Positions 35,536-46,885 of a stretch of 64,000 nt of DNA are shown here, piece by piece. The position numbers and the translations under genes are program-made. This DNA comes from Melieria omissa (Eukaryota > Arthropoda > Insecta > Diptera > Ulidiidae). How positions within the stretch are numbered: the first letter of the stretch is position 1; each line of letters opens with the position of its first letter. The stretch lies in assembly GCA_963971225.1 (NCBI GenBank), contig OZ020269.1:24216463-24280462 (forward strand), given 5' to 3'. The notes beneath the pieces are model-generated. The model ran no database searches, was not told the DNA's origin, and saw nothing but the letters and a program-made list of their open reading frames with translations.

Positions 35536-36779
35536 TTGTGTCAATTGAGCGACAGCGAAGCCAAGACGACGCGTCGCACAAATGCCGGCACGCAGTATTA
35601 CGCCTCCGCAACAACAACAACAACAACGCAATGGAAAAAAATTGTCCACAAAAAATGAGCAAAATCTTTTAGCCATTATAACGAATTTATTTGGCAAACT
35701 GCACAAGCACACACGACACTCATACACACACACACAAACACAAAACTTGACTTGAAACACACGCAGAGTTGCCAAAAAGTGCCAATGTACGACAGAATGC
35801 GTGCGAAGGGCGGTGACACTCTTCGTCCTGTTGCTTTGCTGTGCGTGTTTATTTAGTTGTTTTTCATTTATTTGTATTTTTTTGCTAGCATATGTTGAGG
35901 CGCACGCAACGGATGTGCCGGAAGTGTGCGCGTGAGGCTGTAGGTTGCTGGCTGGCGTCGCTGTCGGTGGGTGTGAGCTTGTCATTTCACAATTGCCGGT
36001 TGTTGCTTAGACACACACACACACAGACACCCCCTCACACACATTTGCAGCCAAATTGTATGCCATTATTCAAATGAGTTCGACAATGTGCCGAGTGACA
36101 GACACCACTTGACAGCTCAATTTCTTTAACATATATTTGTTGTGCTGTGTTGTGGCGGCGAGAAAGGATTAAATTGCCGCATTGACAATTCTTGTAAAAG
36201 GAGTGAAAACTAGGAAGGAAATTGTGTCACTACGGCGCGTGCTTATTCAGAGAGATAATCATGCGTGTATCTCGAGATTTGAGGAAAATCTCTCAACATT
36301 GTTAATGCGTGATTGTGATTACAATTGTTTCTCCCTCCTACCTACCTACCTGTCTTAGTGGGATAAATAATAATGATCATGTGTAATTTTTTAGGTCATT
36401 TGAACAAATAGAAACCGATTTCATTATCATTTAATATAAGTTTTTTGTTTTTAGAAGTTCTTACATACTTCTAATGGTAAATCAAACTATCGATAACAAT
36501 TGTTTAAAAAAATTTGACTATTTAAAGAAAAATGGAAAAATGTTTGAACTTTTTACAAAAACTGAAAAGTAATAATGCAAACAATTAGGTAAGATCTCTA
36601 TGTTTTTGTTGGTACAAGTTGTCTTTGGGATTTATTCATCAGTGAGATTTTGTACCGAAAAAACAAAACATCGCTTTTTTATTTCTAATACCAAACTTTT
36701 AATTTGTTTAAGAAATAATAAAAAGAATTATATAAAACCGAATAAGTCAATAAGATATACGACAAGACATCATTATGAA
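35536..36779. other. Non-coding DNA
   Basis: No gene supported beyond the candidate just before it. CAA tract at 35610-35627 and CA tracts at 35723-35735 and 36010-36024. CCTACCTACCTACC at 36338-36352. Confidence 0.5.
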
Positions 36780-38330
36780 GTCTAAGAAGCCTAAAAGATA
36801 CATGAAAGTATTTCTCATGAGGACATGAAGTCTAGTGTCCTCCAAGGAAGCCCAAGAGGCAAAAGACAAAAAATTACTGCCTATAATTTACTTTCTCTTT
36901 GAATGATCTGTGAAGAGATCTTTTGAAGAGAAGCCAAGCTTCATCTCATCCGAAGTCTGGCAGATACAGAAAAAGGTAGCTTCATGAGCTTCTATTCAGC
37001 CATTTCAACCTAACCTAACCCAGCTTCATGAAAGGTCTACGATTCAGCAATGAAATCAAGGAGATCCAAGAAGAATGATTTGCCAATACTTTGTTTTGAG
37101 ATGTAAGAAGCCTGAAATATACATGAAGTCTAGCAGATCCAGAAGAAGATAACTTCATGAGCTTCCTGCAAGAAAGCCTAAGGGACATCAAAGAAAGAGT
37201 GATCGTCTATACTTTGCTCTCTGCCTGGATTATCCATTAGGAGAATTTTCGAGGAGGATACAACTTTATGAGTAGCCTAGCTTCATCCCATTATCTAGTC
37301 TGGCAGATCCAGATAAAGACAACTTCATGAGAAGCCTAGGATTCAGCAATGAATTCGGAGAGATCCAAGAAGAAAAAGTTTAATGATTTGCCTATACTTT
37401 GCTTTCTGCCTGGATGATCTATAAAAGGATCTGTTGAAGAGCCTACAGCTTTAGGAGAGGCTTCGCTTCTTGAAGCGTGAGAGATCCAAGAAGAAAGGGT
37501 GATCGTCTAAACTTTGCTTTCTGTCTGGATGATCCGTGAAGAGAATTTTTGAGGAGGACACAACTTCATCACAACTCTGGCAGATCTGGAAAAAGACAGA
37601 CCCATCAGAGGCCTAGGATTCAGCAATGAAGTCGAGGAGATCCAAGAAGAAAGAGTTAAATGATTTGCCTACACTTTGCTTTGAGATGTAAGAAGCCTGA
37701 AAGATCTGAACTTGAACCTAAACTTCTTACCATTAAGTCTGACAGATCCAGAAAAAGATAGCTTCATGAGAAGTCTAGTTTCTAGTTGCAAGAAAACCTG
37801 AGAGACCCAAGAAGAAAGAAATCTTGCCTATAGTTTGTTTTCTGTCTAAATGATCTATCAAGAGATCTTTTGAAGAGAAGCCTAACTTCATCTCATATGA
37901 AGTCTGGCAGAGGCCTAAGATTCAGCAATGAAGTCAAGGAGGTTCAAGAAGAAAGAGTGCCCATACTAATGATTTGCCCATACTTTGCTTTGAGATCTAA
38001 CAAGCTTGGAAGATACATGAAAGTGGTCTTTTGAGAGGTCTAACTTCTTACAATGAAGTCTTGCAAATCCAGAAGAAGACAGCTTCATAAGAAGCCTAGC
38101 TTTCTGCAAGAAAACCTGAGGGACCCAAGAAGAAAGAATTATTACCTATAGTTTGCTTTCTGTCTGAATGATCTATGAAAAGATTTTTTGAGAAGAAAAC
38201 TGTTTTATTTCCAATGAACAAGATTCATGCCATAAGAAAGCCTGGTATATCCAAAATGAAAGAGTTGAAATAATTGACTATATCTAAGATTTTGCTTTTC
38301 TAATCTACTAAGATCTGCAGTCCAACTAAC
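36780..38330. repeat. Decayed tandem array of two alternating modules
   Basis: Module A (TTTGCTTTGAGATGTAAGAA GCCTGAAAGATACATGAA) appears near 37090, 37673 and 37980. Module B (TTTGCTTTCTGTCTGGATGA TCTATGAAGAG) appears near 36890, 37210, 37396, 37512, 37828 and 38150. Connectors are CAGATCCAGAAGAAGA.A..TTCATGAG, GGATTCAGCAATGAAGTC and GAGATCCAAGAAGAAAGAGT. Spacing is 116-186 bp. No open frame spans it. Confidence 0.82.
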
Positions 38331-40557
38331 AAACGAGGAACCTTTTTTTTAGATTCAAAAAATTCTTGCAAATATGTCAAAGCATATCAAGAAAAACGCA
38401 TCCTATGGCAGAAAAATTTGTTTGATGTTGCTTCGGTTACAGCTTACGGAGAGCACACAACTTTATAGAAATAAATTCATTTGCTTTTGATTCTGTAGTG
38501 ATACGAATCCACAACCCATTAATTAGTGATCCATGTCATCAAAAATTGTTCAGTACTAAAAATCGTCATAGAATAAAAAGAATGTTTCCATTAAAAAAAT
38601 ATCTCAACTAATTAAAAAATTAAAAAATTTCGTGTTTTTTTATTTGTTTAAAACCACAACGAAGTATATTTAATAAATAATTTTATATTTTCTAAAAGTT
38701 TTTACTGAAAATATTTTAGCGAATTTCCTTAATTTTCTTTTTCCATTCTCATTAATTCTCCTTAAAACGAAACAATGCTCATATGCCCCAAATACATGAA
38801 ACCCACTAAGAAGCCAAAGTTTGCCAAAATCAAAATCAGCCCGAGACGTTTTTGTGACTTTTGTAGGCATGTCAGTCATAACCCTAATCATTATTTTACT
38901 TTTCATAGCACATTTATTTCAATGAATCAATTGATAACGAATCAATTTCTACACACACACACACACACACACAAATAAGCACAATCAACACTACCACATA
39001 ACAGCATTTATTAGTGTGTAAATTTGGCAGAGCGCTTCATGGTTGACACATCCAACCAACCAACCAAACAACCGACCGACGAGCACCGCATTAGCAGCAA
39101 GGAAGCGCTAAATACATATCAAGGATCAGCATAATGAAGGCATCGACATAAGTGTTTGGCAAAATTGTGTGGTCGTTGTCAATGATGTTGTTGTTGCTGT
39201 TGTTAGCAACGTTGCTCTTGTGGCCGCTTCTGTCACCCCTTTCACTGCCAATTGTCGCTCCACACACACACACAGCAAACTTACTGCCAGCTGCGCGCCA
39301 GTTGCTCACTCATCCGTTTTGCCACAACAGTGTGGTTGTTTTTGTTGTTGTTGTTGCTGTTGCTGCTTAAAGTGTTAGTGTTACTGCTGCTGTCATCTGG
39401 TGGTGTTGCTGCTGCTGCTGCTGTTCACCTCTTCTACTTTTCGGCCATTGGTCCACAACGAACGAAGCGTTCTTGGTTCTGCGTTGCTCGTTTCTCAGCA
39501 GCAGCGACAACAACACTCCGCCAGAATTGTACAGCAATAAGAAACGGCAGCATTCACATGCGTGTGCGTGTGTGTGTGTGTGTATGACTGGGCTCGCGCC
39601 CTGGGGTGCCATTCGGTGAGGGTTTTCAATTACACATTATGGCGTGTGCGGGCAACATGCGTAACGGCTTGTTCGGGAAAATTGGATTTGCTACAAATTC
39701 TTTTATTTCAGCCAGTACGCCACACAACAACAACACAAACTGCTGCTGCGCAACAAACGAATTGAAGTGCCGGAAAACAAAAAAATTACTATAAGTACGC
39801 TTTCTTTGCTTTCGGATTTCGAGTGCCGGCTGGCTGGTCCAAGCGTGATGTGCAGATTTCATTATATACATTTGTATAACTCTATGGCGACACATATACA
39901 TACATATTATATACTAAAAACATATATGTACATATGTCTGTTGCGTATGCGGCTCGTTGACTTTTATGAACTTATAAACAACAACGACCACGTTGGCAAT
40001 GACGACGTTAACCCTTCACTTTTTTTCTTTCCACCCAAAAGCGAAACCCCATTATTTCGGTTTGCCTTATTTCTGCTTATTTGCAACATTGCTATGCGTC
40101 TGCTTCTTCTTCATCTTTACCAACTTGTACTTGGCATTATTAGTAGGGATTTTTGTTTGAATGACAGGCAGCGAATGCGTCGAGAAGGGCAGTGCAAATG
40201 ACAATTTGGTGGCATGTAACGAGAGATGTGGTTGCTGCATGTGTCCGTCGTGGGGTGCAAAGTGGTGGTTGCAAAAATAAAGAATTGCTTTAAATCAGCA
40301 AAAACAACAATAACAACAAACTCATAATAGTAATAAGAAAGCAGTGCTGGTAGCAGTGACATGAATAAATCAATTTGCAACATCACCTGAGAGAGAAAAC
40401 CAACGCATGTTTTAAAGGACGTTGAAGCATCTTAAACTTCAGATGATTCAGTTATGACTTGGTTCGAGTAGTATTGCCACCTTGGCCGAAACGCTCCTTG
40501 CACATTTTAACGTTGCCACGTTATGTTTGGTAGTGTCAGCTAAGTATATTCTGGACT
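38331..40557. other. Non-coding DNA with simple repeats
   Basis: No gene supported. CA tract at 38951-38973, TTG/GCT tracts at 39187-39202 and 39340-39425, GT tract at 39565-39581, and TACATATG-type words at 39890-39930. ORFs here read the simple repeats. Confidence 0.55.
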
Positions 40558-40570
40558 ATTTTCTGTATTA

Positions 40571-41337
40571 CTTACTTACTTACTTACTTAACTGGCCATA
40601 ACAACCCGTTATCGGGTTACGGCCTGCCGCAAAACTTCTCTCCAGGCGCCTCTGCTTCGCGCGCGCCTTCTCCAGTTGGTCACACCAAGAGATACCAGGG
40701 CCTCTTCCACTTGGTCCTTCCACCGGAGACACGGCCTCCCTCTTCGCCGTCGACCTCCAACCATCGCATCGAATACCTTTTTCGCCGGAGCTTCGTCGTC
40801 CATGCGGCAGACATGACCGAGCCAGCGTAGCCGCTGGATGTTAATTCGCTGCGCTACGTCCATGTCCTTATACAGCTCATACAGCTCGTTATTGGTTCGT
40901 ATGCGATAGTCGTCACCAACCCGAACAGGGCCGAAGATTTTGCGAAGCACCTTCCTCTCGAACACTCCAAGGGCCGCTATGTCGTTTCGTGTCATTGTCC
41001 ATGCCTCAGCGCCATAGAGGAGCACGGGCAAGATAAGCGTCCTATAGAGTGAAAGTTTTGTCGGTCGAGAGAGGTCTCTACTTCTCAATTGCCTACCGAG
41101 ACCGTAGTAGCACCTGTTGGCAAGAGTTATCCTTCGCTTTATCTCCAGACTGACATCATTGCTGCTGTTGATGGCGGTGCCAAGGTAGACGAATTCCTTG
41201 ACAACTTCAAAAGCATACCTGTCGGCCTCGACGTGAGACCCTAGCCGCTGCGAGTCCCTGCGTGTAGACAGCATATACTTCGTCTTGCCCTCATTTACCA
41301 CCAGACCCATTTTGGCAGATTCTCTTTCGATAGCCGC
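40571..41337 (-). mobile_element. LINE, 5'-truncated, with 13-bp target duplication
   Basis: The insertion is exactly bounded by ATTTTCTGTATTA at 40558-40570 and 41338-41350. It lies on the minus strand. Its 3' end is not poly(A) but tandem TAAG units (TTAAGTAAGTAAGTAAGTAA), only about 20 bp after the stop codon. The 5' end is truncated just after the RT catalytic region. A fragment of the same family is at 10975-11097. Confidence 0.93.
40609..41337 (-). pseudogene. LINE reverse transcriptase C-terminal fragment
   Basis: The open frame on the minus strand runs from the truncation point to the stop at 40609-40611. It reads KMGLVVNEGKTKYMLSTRR, FEVVKEFVYLGTAINSSNDV, RCYYGLGRQLRSRDLSRPTK, LILPVLLYGAEAWTM, FERKVLRKIFGPV, INIQRLRWLGHVCRMDDEAP, RRGRPCLRWKDQVEEAL and NWRRRARSRGAWREVLRQAV. 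This is the thumb/C-terminal part common to many insect endonuclease-RT LINEs. About 240 codons without a stop indicate a young insertion. Catalytic RT motifs and endonuclease are missing. Confidence 0.92.
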
Positions 41338-41383
41338 ATTTTCTGTATTATCTACATAAATTCGTGGGTCGGCCAGCCTAACC

Positions 41384-41403
41384 TAACCTAACCTACATAA
41401 ATA
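41384..41403. repeat. Short (CCTAA)n tract
   Basis: Three to four CCTAA units. A single CCTAACCTAACC also occurs near 37010. Too short to be a telomere. Confidence 0.7.
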
Positions 41404-41890
41404 TAATTGTTTGTCCGAACGACCGACTGACTTACATCGCTCAGCCCAAACCGCTAAAGCTATAAATATGAAATTTGAACTGAAACTCTTGAAACTGAAC
41501 TGAACTTGAAACTCTTGAAAAATGAACATTCGCTAAGATGAGATTTTTTGATATTCGGGGTGTAAAGGGGTCTTGTATGAAGAAACGCGATTTAATGGGC
41601 CTATTGATTTCAAACTTGGTGGAAATACACCAAATAAAAAACAGTTCGACAGGTATTTTTCAGTTTTGACCAAGAGTTAAGGTTCGTATACGGAAAGACT
41701 ATGAAGAAACCTTAACAAAATTTAACACAGTCATCGACGGATTAAAAGTTTATATGAAGAAACTGTGAAAAAAAACTTCAAAATTTCGAAAATCGAAATC
41801 TGACGGGGTTAACGATGGGTTAAAATTTTGCATGGGGAAACATGACTTCAACTTAATTTATTAGCCCCGTTGACTTTAAACTTGCATGCA
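41404..41890 (-). repeat. Left arm of an inverted repeat pair (family B)
   Basis: The complement of 41434-41482 reads CAGTTCAAATTTCATATTTA TAGCTTTAGCGGTTTGGGCTGAGCGATG. It matches 43351-43398 on the plus strand, including a perfect 21-bp stretch AGCGGTTTGGGCTGAGCGAT/G. Further in, AACCC(G/A)TCGTTGACCCCGT and AAGTTTGAA(A/G)TCAATAGGCCCATTAAATC are also shared in inverse orientation. No ORF. Confidence 0.75.
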
Positions 41891-42373
41891 AAGTCGCGGA
41901 ACCCTACTAGTTTGCCTTTAATTATAAATTACTAAAGAATATGAAATGATTTATAACTAAAATCATCTTAAACGCCACAATGCACAGTGATTCGACTCCA
42001 TACAACGGCGGTACAAAATTAGAAGGAGTGGTCCGTACCTCATAAAATTTGGTATACTAGTTAAACATGGTCTGCTGAATTGAAATCTCCATTTGGTTTT
42101 TCTATAACTGTTGTAGGTTGGCAATGCCTGAGACTTAATTTTGCAAATTTCGTCATTTTTGGAGAACTATAGCACCAAGTGTGTTGACTAGAGTTTTCAG
42201 ATTTTACATTTAATCGGTAACGTCAACATTGATTATTCCACAGAGTAACAGAAATTGTCTTGGGACCCTCTGGTTTTGCTATAAATACGATAATAATAGA
42301 TGCATGTTTTTCAGTTTTGCACATTTTATCATTTTTCGTGCTGATTGCATACTTTTAGGCATAAATATAATAA

Positions 42374-43465
42374 ACTAGCTGGGCCCCGCGGCTTCGCACG
42401 CAAGCTCTCTTCTTTCACCCGATACATATTTTGAACGCATGGTTGAACCCATTTTGATTTAAATAAAAACATATGTCTATTATCTTTGATACCAAGTGGT
42501 TCTAAAAATTGTGAAGTCAAAAGGCCCTTTAAATCATGAGTTATTCACGTTTACTCTAAACAAAATCTTAACCCTTAGTTTACCACGGTAGATTTCGATT
42601 TTCAAAAATATGAAAAAAACATTGTAATTATTTCCCGATTTAAATGCTTTTTGTCCACGTTTGATGTCAAAAGGACCAATAAATCGTGTTTCCATGCAAA
42701 CTGTTAACCCATTGTTGACCCCGTTACATTTTGATTTTCAAAAAAGTGAAAAACACGTGTCAAATTATTTCTCACTCAGAGTACTTTCACAAAGTTTGAA
42801 GTCAGTGGGCCCGTTAATTCATTTTTTTTTTACAGTTTCGCCATACAAACTTTTAACCGGTCGTTGACCCCGTCCGATTTTAATATTTGGAAAAAATGAA
42901 AAACACGTATCGAGTTATTTTACATTTAAAGTACTTTCACCAAGTTTGAAGTTAAAAGGCCAAAAAAATTGTCTCTTCATACATACTTTTAACCCGTCGT
43001 TGATCCAGTTAGATTTCGATTTTGAAAATAATGAGAAACGCGTGTATAATTTTTTTATTTCAAGTATTTTTATAATTTTTGAAGTCAATAGGCCTATCGG
43101 TTCATGTTTTTTTCGAGTCTACCCTTAAACAAATCTTAACCCATTATTGGTCCTGTTAAATTTTGATTTTTGAAAAATTATAAAATACGTATCGAATTTT
43201 TTGTTTAGAGTATTTTCAGGAAGTTCGAAATCAATATGTCTCTTAAATCACTTTTTTTCATACAACACCTTCACACATGTTTTGCCTCTTTACACCCTGA
43301 ATTTAAAAAAATCCCGTCTTAGCGGAGGTTCATTTTTCAAGATGTATCTACAGTTCAAATTTCATGTTCGTAGCTTCAGCGGTTTGGGCTGAGCGATGAT
43401 GAATCAATCAATCAATCAATCAGTCAGTCAATTAGGGCAAACAATCTATGTATATAAAAATGGAG
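42374..43465 (+). repeat. Right arm of family B, about 140-bp internal tandem units
   Basis: Begins ACTAGCTGGGCCCCGCGGCT. TTAACCC(A/G)T(T/C)GTTGACCCCGT-type starts recur near 42569, 42707, 42855, 42990 and 43137. Each is followed by GATTTTGATTTTCAAAAAAG TGAAAAACACGTGT, AGTACTTTCACAAAGTTTGA AGTCA.TGGGCC and ATACAAACTTT. Ends after the GAGCGATG motif with (AATC)n/(AGTC)n. Decayed, non-coding, class unknown. Confidence 0.78.
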
Positions 43466-44510
43466 GCGGTACCACACCCTCTTGTCCAGTGCTCACAACT
43501 TTCTTCTAGTCGAATTGTGCTACTAAGTGGAAAGTTCGTACCAAGTTTCACTGATGTGTGTGTGTGTACTGCATAACTGTCTGAGCATAAAAAATTTGCC
43601 ACGCCCCTTGTTCAACGCCCATAAAATATTATCGGTAGAATGACACTTCTATGGGACGATGGCATATTCAATCAATACTGTGCGGCTTACAATTCCGGAG
43701 CTATTCCATATAAAAGATTAGAGTTATATGGACGGAGCCACGCCCTCGTGTTAAATACCCGCTTCATTCATCTGCCGAAAGATATGACTGAATGGTAAAT
43801 TCGTACTAAGTTTCATTCATGTGCGACTAACAGTTCCAAAATTATGCGGATAGTTTGGGTCAAACAAATGTGCCACGCCCCTTGTCCAACGTCCATAAAA
43901 TTTTAACAGTGGAATAACACATCTATGAGGCGACGCCTCACTAATTTTCAATGTTGTGCGACTTACCCACCTTATTCCCTCTGCCGAAAGATATGATTAA
44001 TTGGTATGGGATATGATTAATAGGTTCATACCAAGTTTCATTGATGTAGGACTTACAGTTCTGCTGCATAAAAAATGTGCCACGCCCCTTGTCCAACGCC
44101 CATAAAATTTTAACAGTAGAATGACACATCTATGAAACGACGGTACACCAAATTTCAATATTGTGCGACTTACAATTCCGAAGCTATTCCATTTAAAAGA
44201 AATGAATTGTATGGGCGGTGCCACACCCCCTTGTCCAATACCTACCCCATTCCGTCGGTCAAAGAACATGATTAAATAGTAAGTGTGAACTAAATTTAAT
44301 TGATGTGTGACTTATGGTTCCAAAGTTATTGTCTAAAAATGTATTCTGGTGGCGCCACGCCCCGTTTTCCCGACTTTTCTTTTTTTATAAACCTTCACGT
44401 AACAATTTCGAACAAACCCGCCGAAGGAAGTATCCAAGTTGGTCCAGCCGTTCTCGAGTGATACGCAGTCGAATGGACCACGATTCATTTTTATATATAT
44501 AGATTTCGTC
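43466..44510 (+). repeat. Dispersed repeat with about 210-270-bp internal units
   Basis: GCCACGCCCCTTGTCCAACG CCCATAAAATTTTAACAGTAGAATGACAC recurs near 43600, 43870 and 44080. It is interleaved with GTGCGACTTACAATTCCGAAGC, TCTGCCGAAAGATATGA.T and GTAC(T/C)AAGTTTCATT.ATGTG. The right end (GGTCCAGCCGTTCTCGAGTG to TTTTTATATATATAGAT) resembles a terminus common in arthropod repeats. No ORF, class not assigned. Confidence 0.75.
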
Positions 44511-45050
44511 TAAAAATACGTGTTTAGACCACTTTTCAAATTGAATTATTTTCTGAGATCGGAAGATATCAGAGAATGTAATTACATTATCCGACAAGGA
44601 AAGAATGCTTCTTAAAATGAAAAAAAATCCAGGAACATACTTTCACATACTTTTTCGATATTTTCCTCTAAGTTTTGCCAATTTTCATATTTTTAATTTA
44701 GAAAAATATTTTGGATTAAAAGTGAAGTAAAAGCCTCAGCTTTGCAAATTTTGAGAAAACATTACAAGCGAAAATGGCCACATCATTTCTTATTCTATAT
44801 TGAATGTTTATGCAACTTTTTGGTAACCATTTATTTTTACAATTTTTTTTACTCAATAGACTAAAAAACAGAAAATATGAGTTTCAATTTTTTGGAGAAA
44901 ACAGTTTCAACTTTGAGTCGCTATTGCACAGACACTAATTGATTTTTTGCACAGATTTTTTGGGGTTTTCTTAGTTGGAGTTTTTTCTTTCAAATGACAT
45001 CAAAATCGTTAAATTCTGATACCAAAAAGTGTTTGAATTTTGTCTATGGA
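44511..45050 (+). repeat. Dispersed repeat family A, copy 3
   Basis: 44637-44860 follows 3630-3800 in order (TTTCACATACTTTT, GAAAAATATTTT, AAGCGAAAA.GGC.ACATCA, TTTTTACAATTTTTTTTACT). 44855-44890 parallels 4586-4615 (AATAGACTAAAA.ACAGAAAA.ATG). Heavily diverged, non-coding. Confidence 0.55.
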
Positions 45051-46139
45051 ACGAATCAATGTGCAATGTGATAATTGTGAGTCAAAGTTAAGTGTTAGGA
45101 AAACACTCTCAATGAGCCATACAAAAACAAAATCAATCATTTATAATTAACATATCACTAACGCAAATTAGCAGTTTTACAGAACTTCAACGAAAAATGT
45201 CTGCTAAAACAATTAGCATTTCTGTATCGATGTAATCGTCAAAAGTCACTCACTAGCAACAATTGGCACAGCTGCATCAGTCATTGATCGTCAATTAAGT
45301 AGCATTTTTAAATTCAGTTTTAAAAGTTAGTGTGTAGGCAAGTCAACAAAACAAACTAAGATGAAAGAACATCCAAAAACTCGTCAACTTTTTACAGATA
45401 ATTATTTCAATTTTTCATATAAACTGTAAAAAGAAATAAAAATCGATTTAACAACATTCAGAAGTCAGCATTTTGTGGGATTGAGCATTCAGCATCCATT
45501 TTTTATTGTATTGTTTGGAGCGTGGCGGGAGATACAAATTCAAATTGCATTGATATAATTTAAGCAATAAAAGATGATTTTTGATAAATACATTTGAAAA
45601 TAATTTATGAAATACGCATGTGATGTGTCGACACTGACGTAGGAAAAGTTATTTACATATCAATTTTTAAATATATTTTTTTTATTATTACTTAAGAGAA
45701 ATTTAGCGCATCTCGTTGGGTGCATAACCCTGACCATCACTTTGAAAGTGATGCATGTAATTCGTGTGTCTTTTTATTTTGGGGTTTTCACATGGCAGCG
45801 TTAACTAAAAGTTGAACGAAAAGAGACCAACTATGTGGTTTGTCAAAGTTCTGTACAGGAATTGATTTCTGGGTGACTGATGTACAGTTTCTATGAACAT
45901 GTTTCACCTCCTATAGCACAAAAAAAGAGTTGAGATATCTCTGTTTAGAGCTCAAGCTTGCCTCTACATAATGATTTCAGTGATCTTCAATCAGTTGTCG
46001 CGGTAAGCATCTTTTCTATTAAGGATCTAGCTGACAGCTGATTGATCTGAAAATATTCATCAAAAGAGTTGAACTACTACAACGAATTGAAAACCATGCA
46101 GAAATAATTTGTAAAACCAGGTCTAAAGTAAAAATGATG
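45051..46139. other. AT-rich non-coding DNA
   Basis: Nothing recognisable apart from AGCAT-rich words near 45480. Confidence 0.5.
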
Positions 46140-46885
46140 AAAGAATTCATAGTTTGAATAGAAGATTGATTCTCAGATGCCTTAAAATTTAGAAAAAAAT
46201 TACATAGTTTGAATTGAAGATTTGATTCCCAGATATTTAAAAGTTGAAACTTTAGACATGTTTTACAATAAAGATTAAAACAATTCATAGTTTAAATTGA
46301 AGATTTTATTGAAAATGGGAACTTTTGAGATATCGTATACTAAAAATAAAAGAATGCATAGTTTGAATTGAAGATTTGTTCCTCAAATGCCTGAAAATTT
46401 AACTTTTAACAGATAAAATAATTCATAATTTGAATTGAAGGTTTGATTGTCAGATACTTGAAAATGGGAACTTTTGACAGATAAAATAGGTCATAGTTTG
46501 CATTGATGATTTGATTCTTAGACGCCGCGAAAGGGGAACGAATTCATAGTTTGGATTGGAGATTTGATTGCTTGAAAGTGTGAACTTTTGACAGATGGAA
46601 TTATTCATAGTTTGAATTGAAGATTTGATTCTAAAATGCCTCAAAATGGGAAAAAGGCATTAAAGATTTGATTCTCAGATGCCTGAAAGTGGGAAGTTTT
46701 GACAGATGAAATAATTCATAGTTTGAATTGAAGATTTGATTTTCAGATGCTCGAAAGTGGAAACTTTTGGCATCTTGTACTCTAAAGATAAAAGAATTCA
46801 TAGTTTAAATTGAAGATTTAATTCTCAAATGCCAAAATAATGGGAACTTTAGACTTGTCGTACACTAAATAAAAAATGCGTCATA
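46140..46885. repeat. Decayed tandem array, unit about 53-84 bp, about 11 copies
   Basis: TTCATAGTTTGAATTGAAGA TTTGATTCTCAGATGCCTGAAA starts copies near 46144, 46200, 46281, 46355, 46421, 46489, 46542, 46605, 46713, 46797 and 46872. GTGGGAACTTTTGACAGAT AAAATAA forms the second half of most. Spacing varies through indels. A related unit lies near 47337. Confidence 0.85.

Noticed and set aside
35377..35985. 202-codon minus-strand frame taken as one gene
   Set aside because: The upstream two thirds read CA, TTG and TGTG tracts (Cys/Val runs). Only the last 52 residues look protein-like and are listed separately.
41384..41403. CCTAA repeats as telomeric sequence
   Set aside because: Only three to four units, interstitial, and Diptera lack TTAGG telomeres. 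Such short tracts are common.
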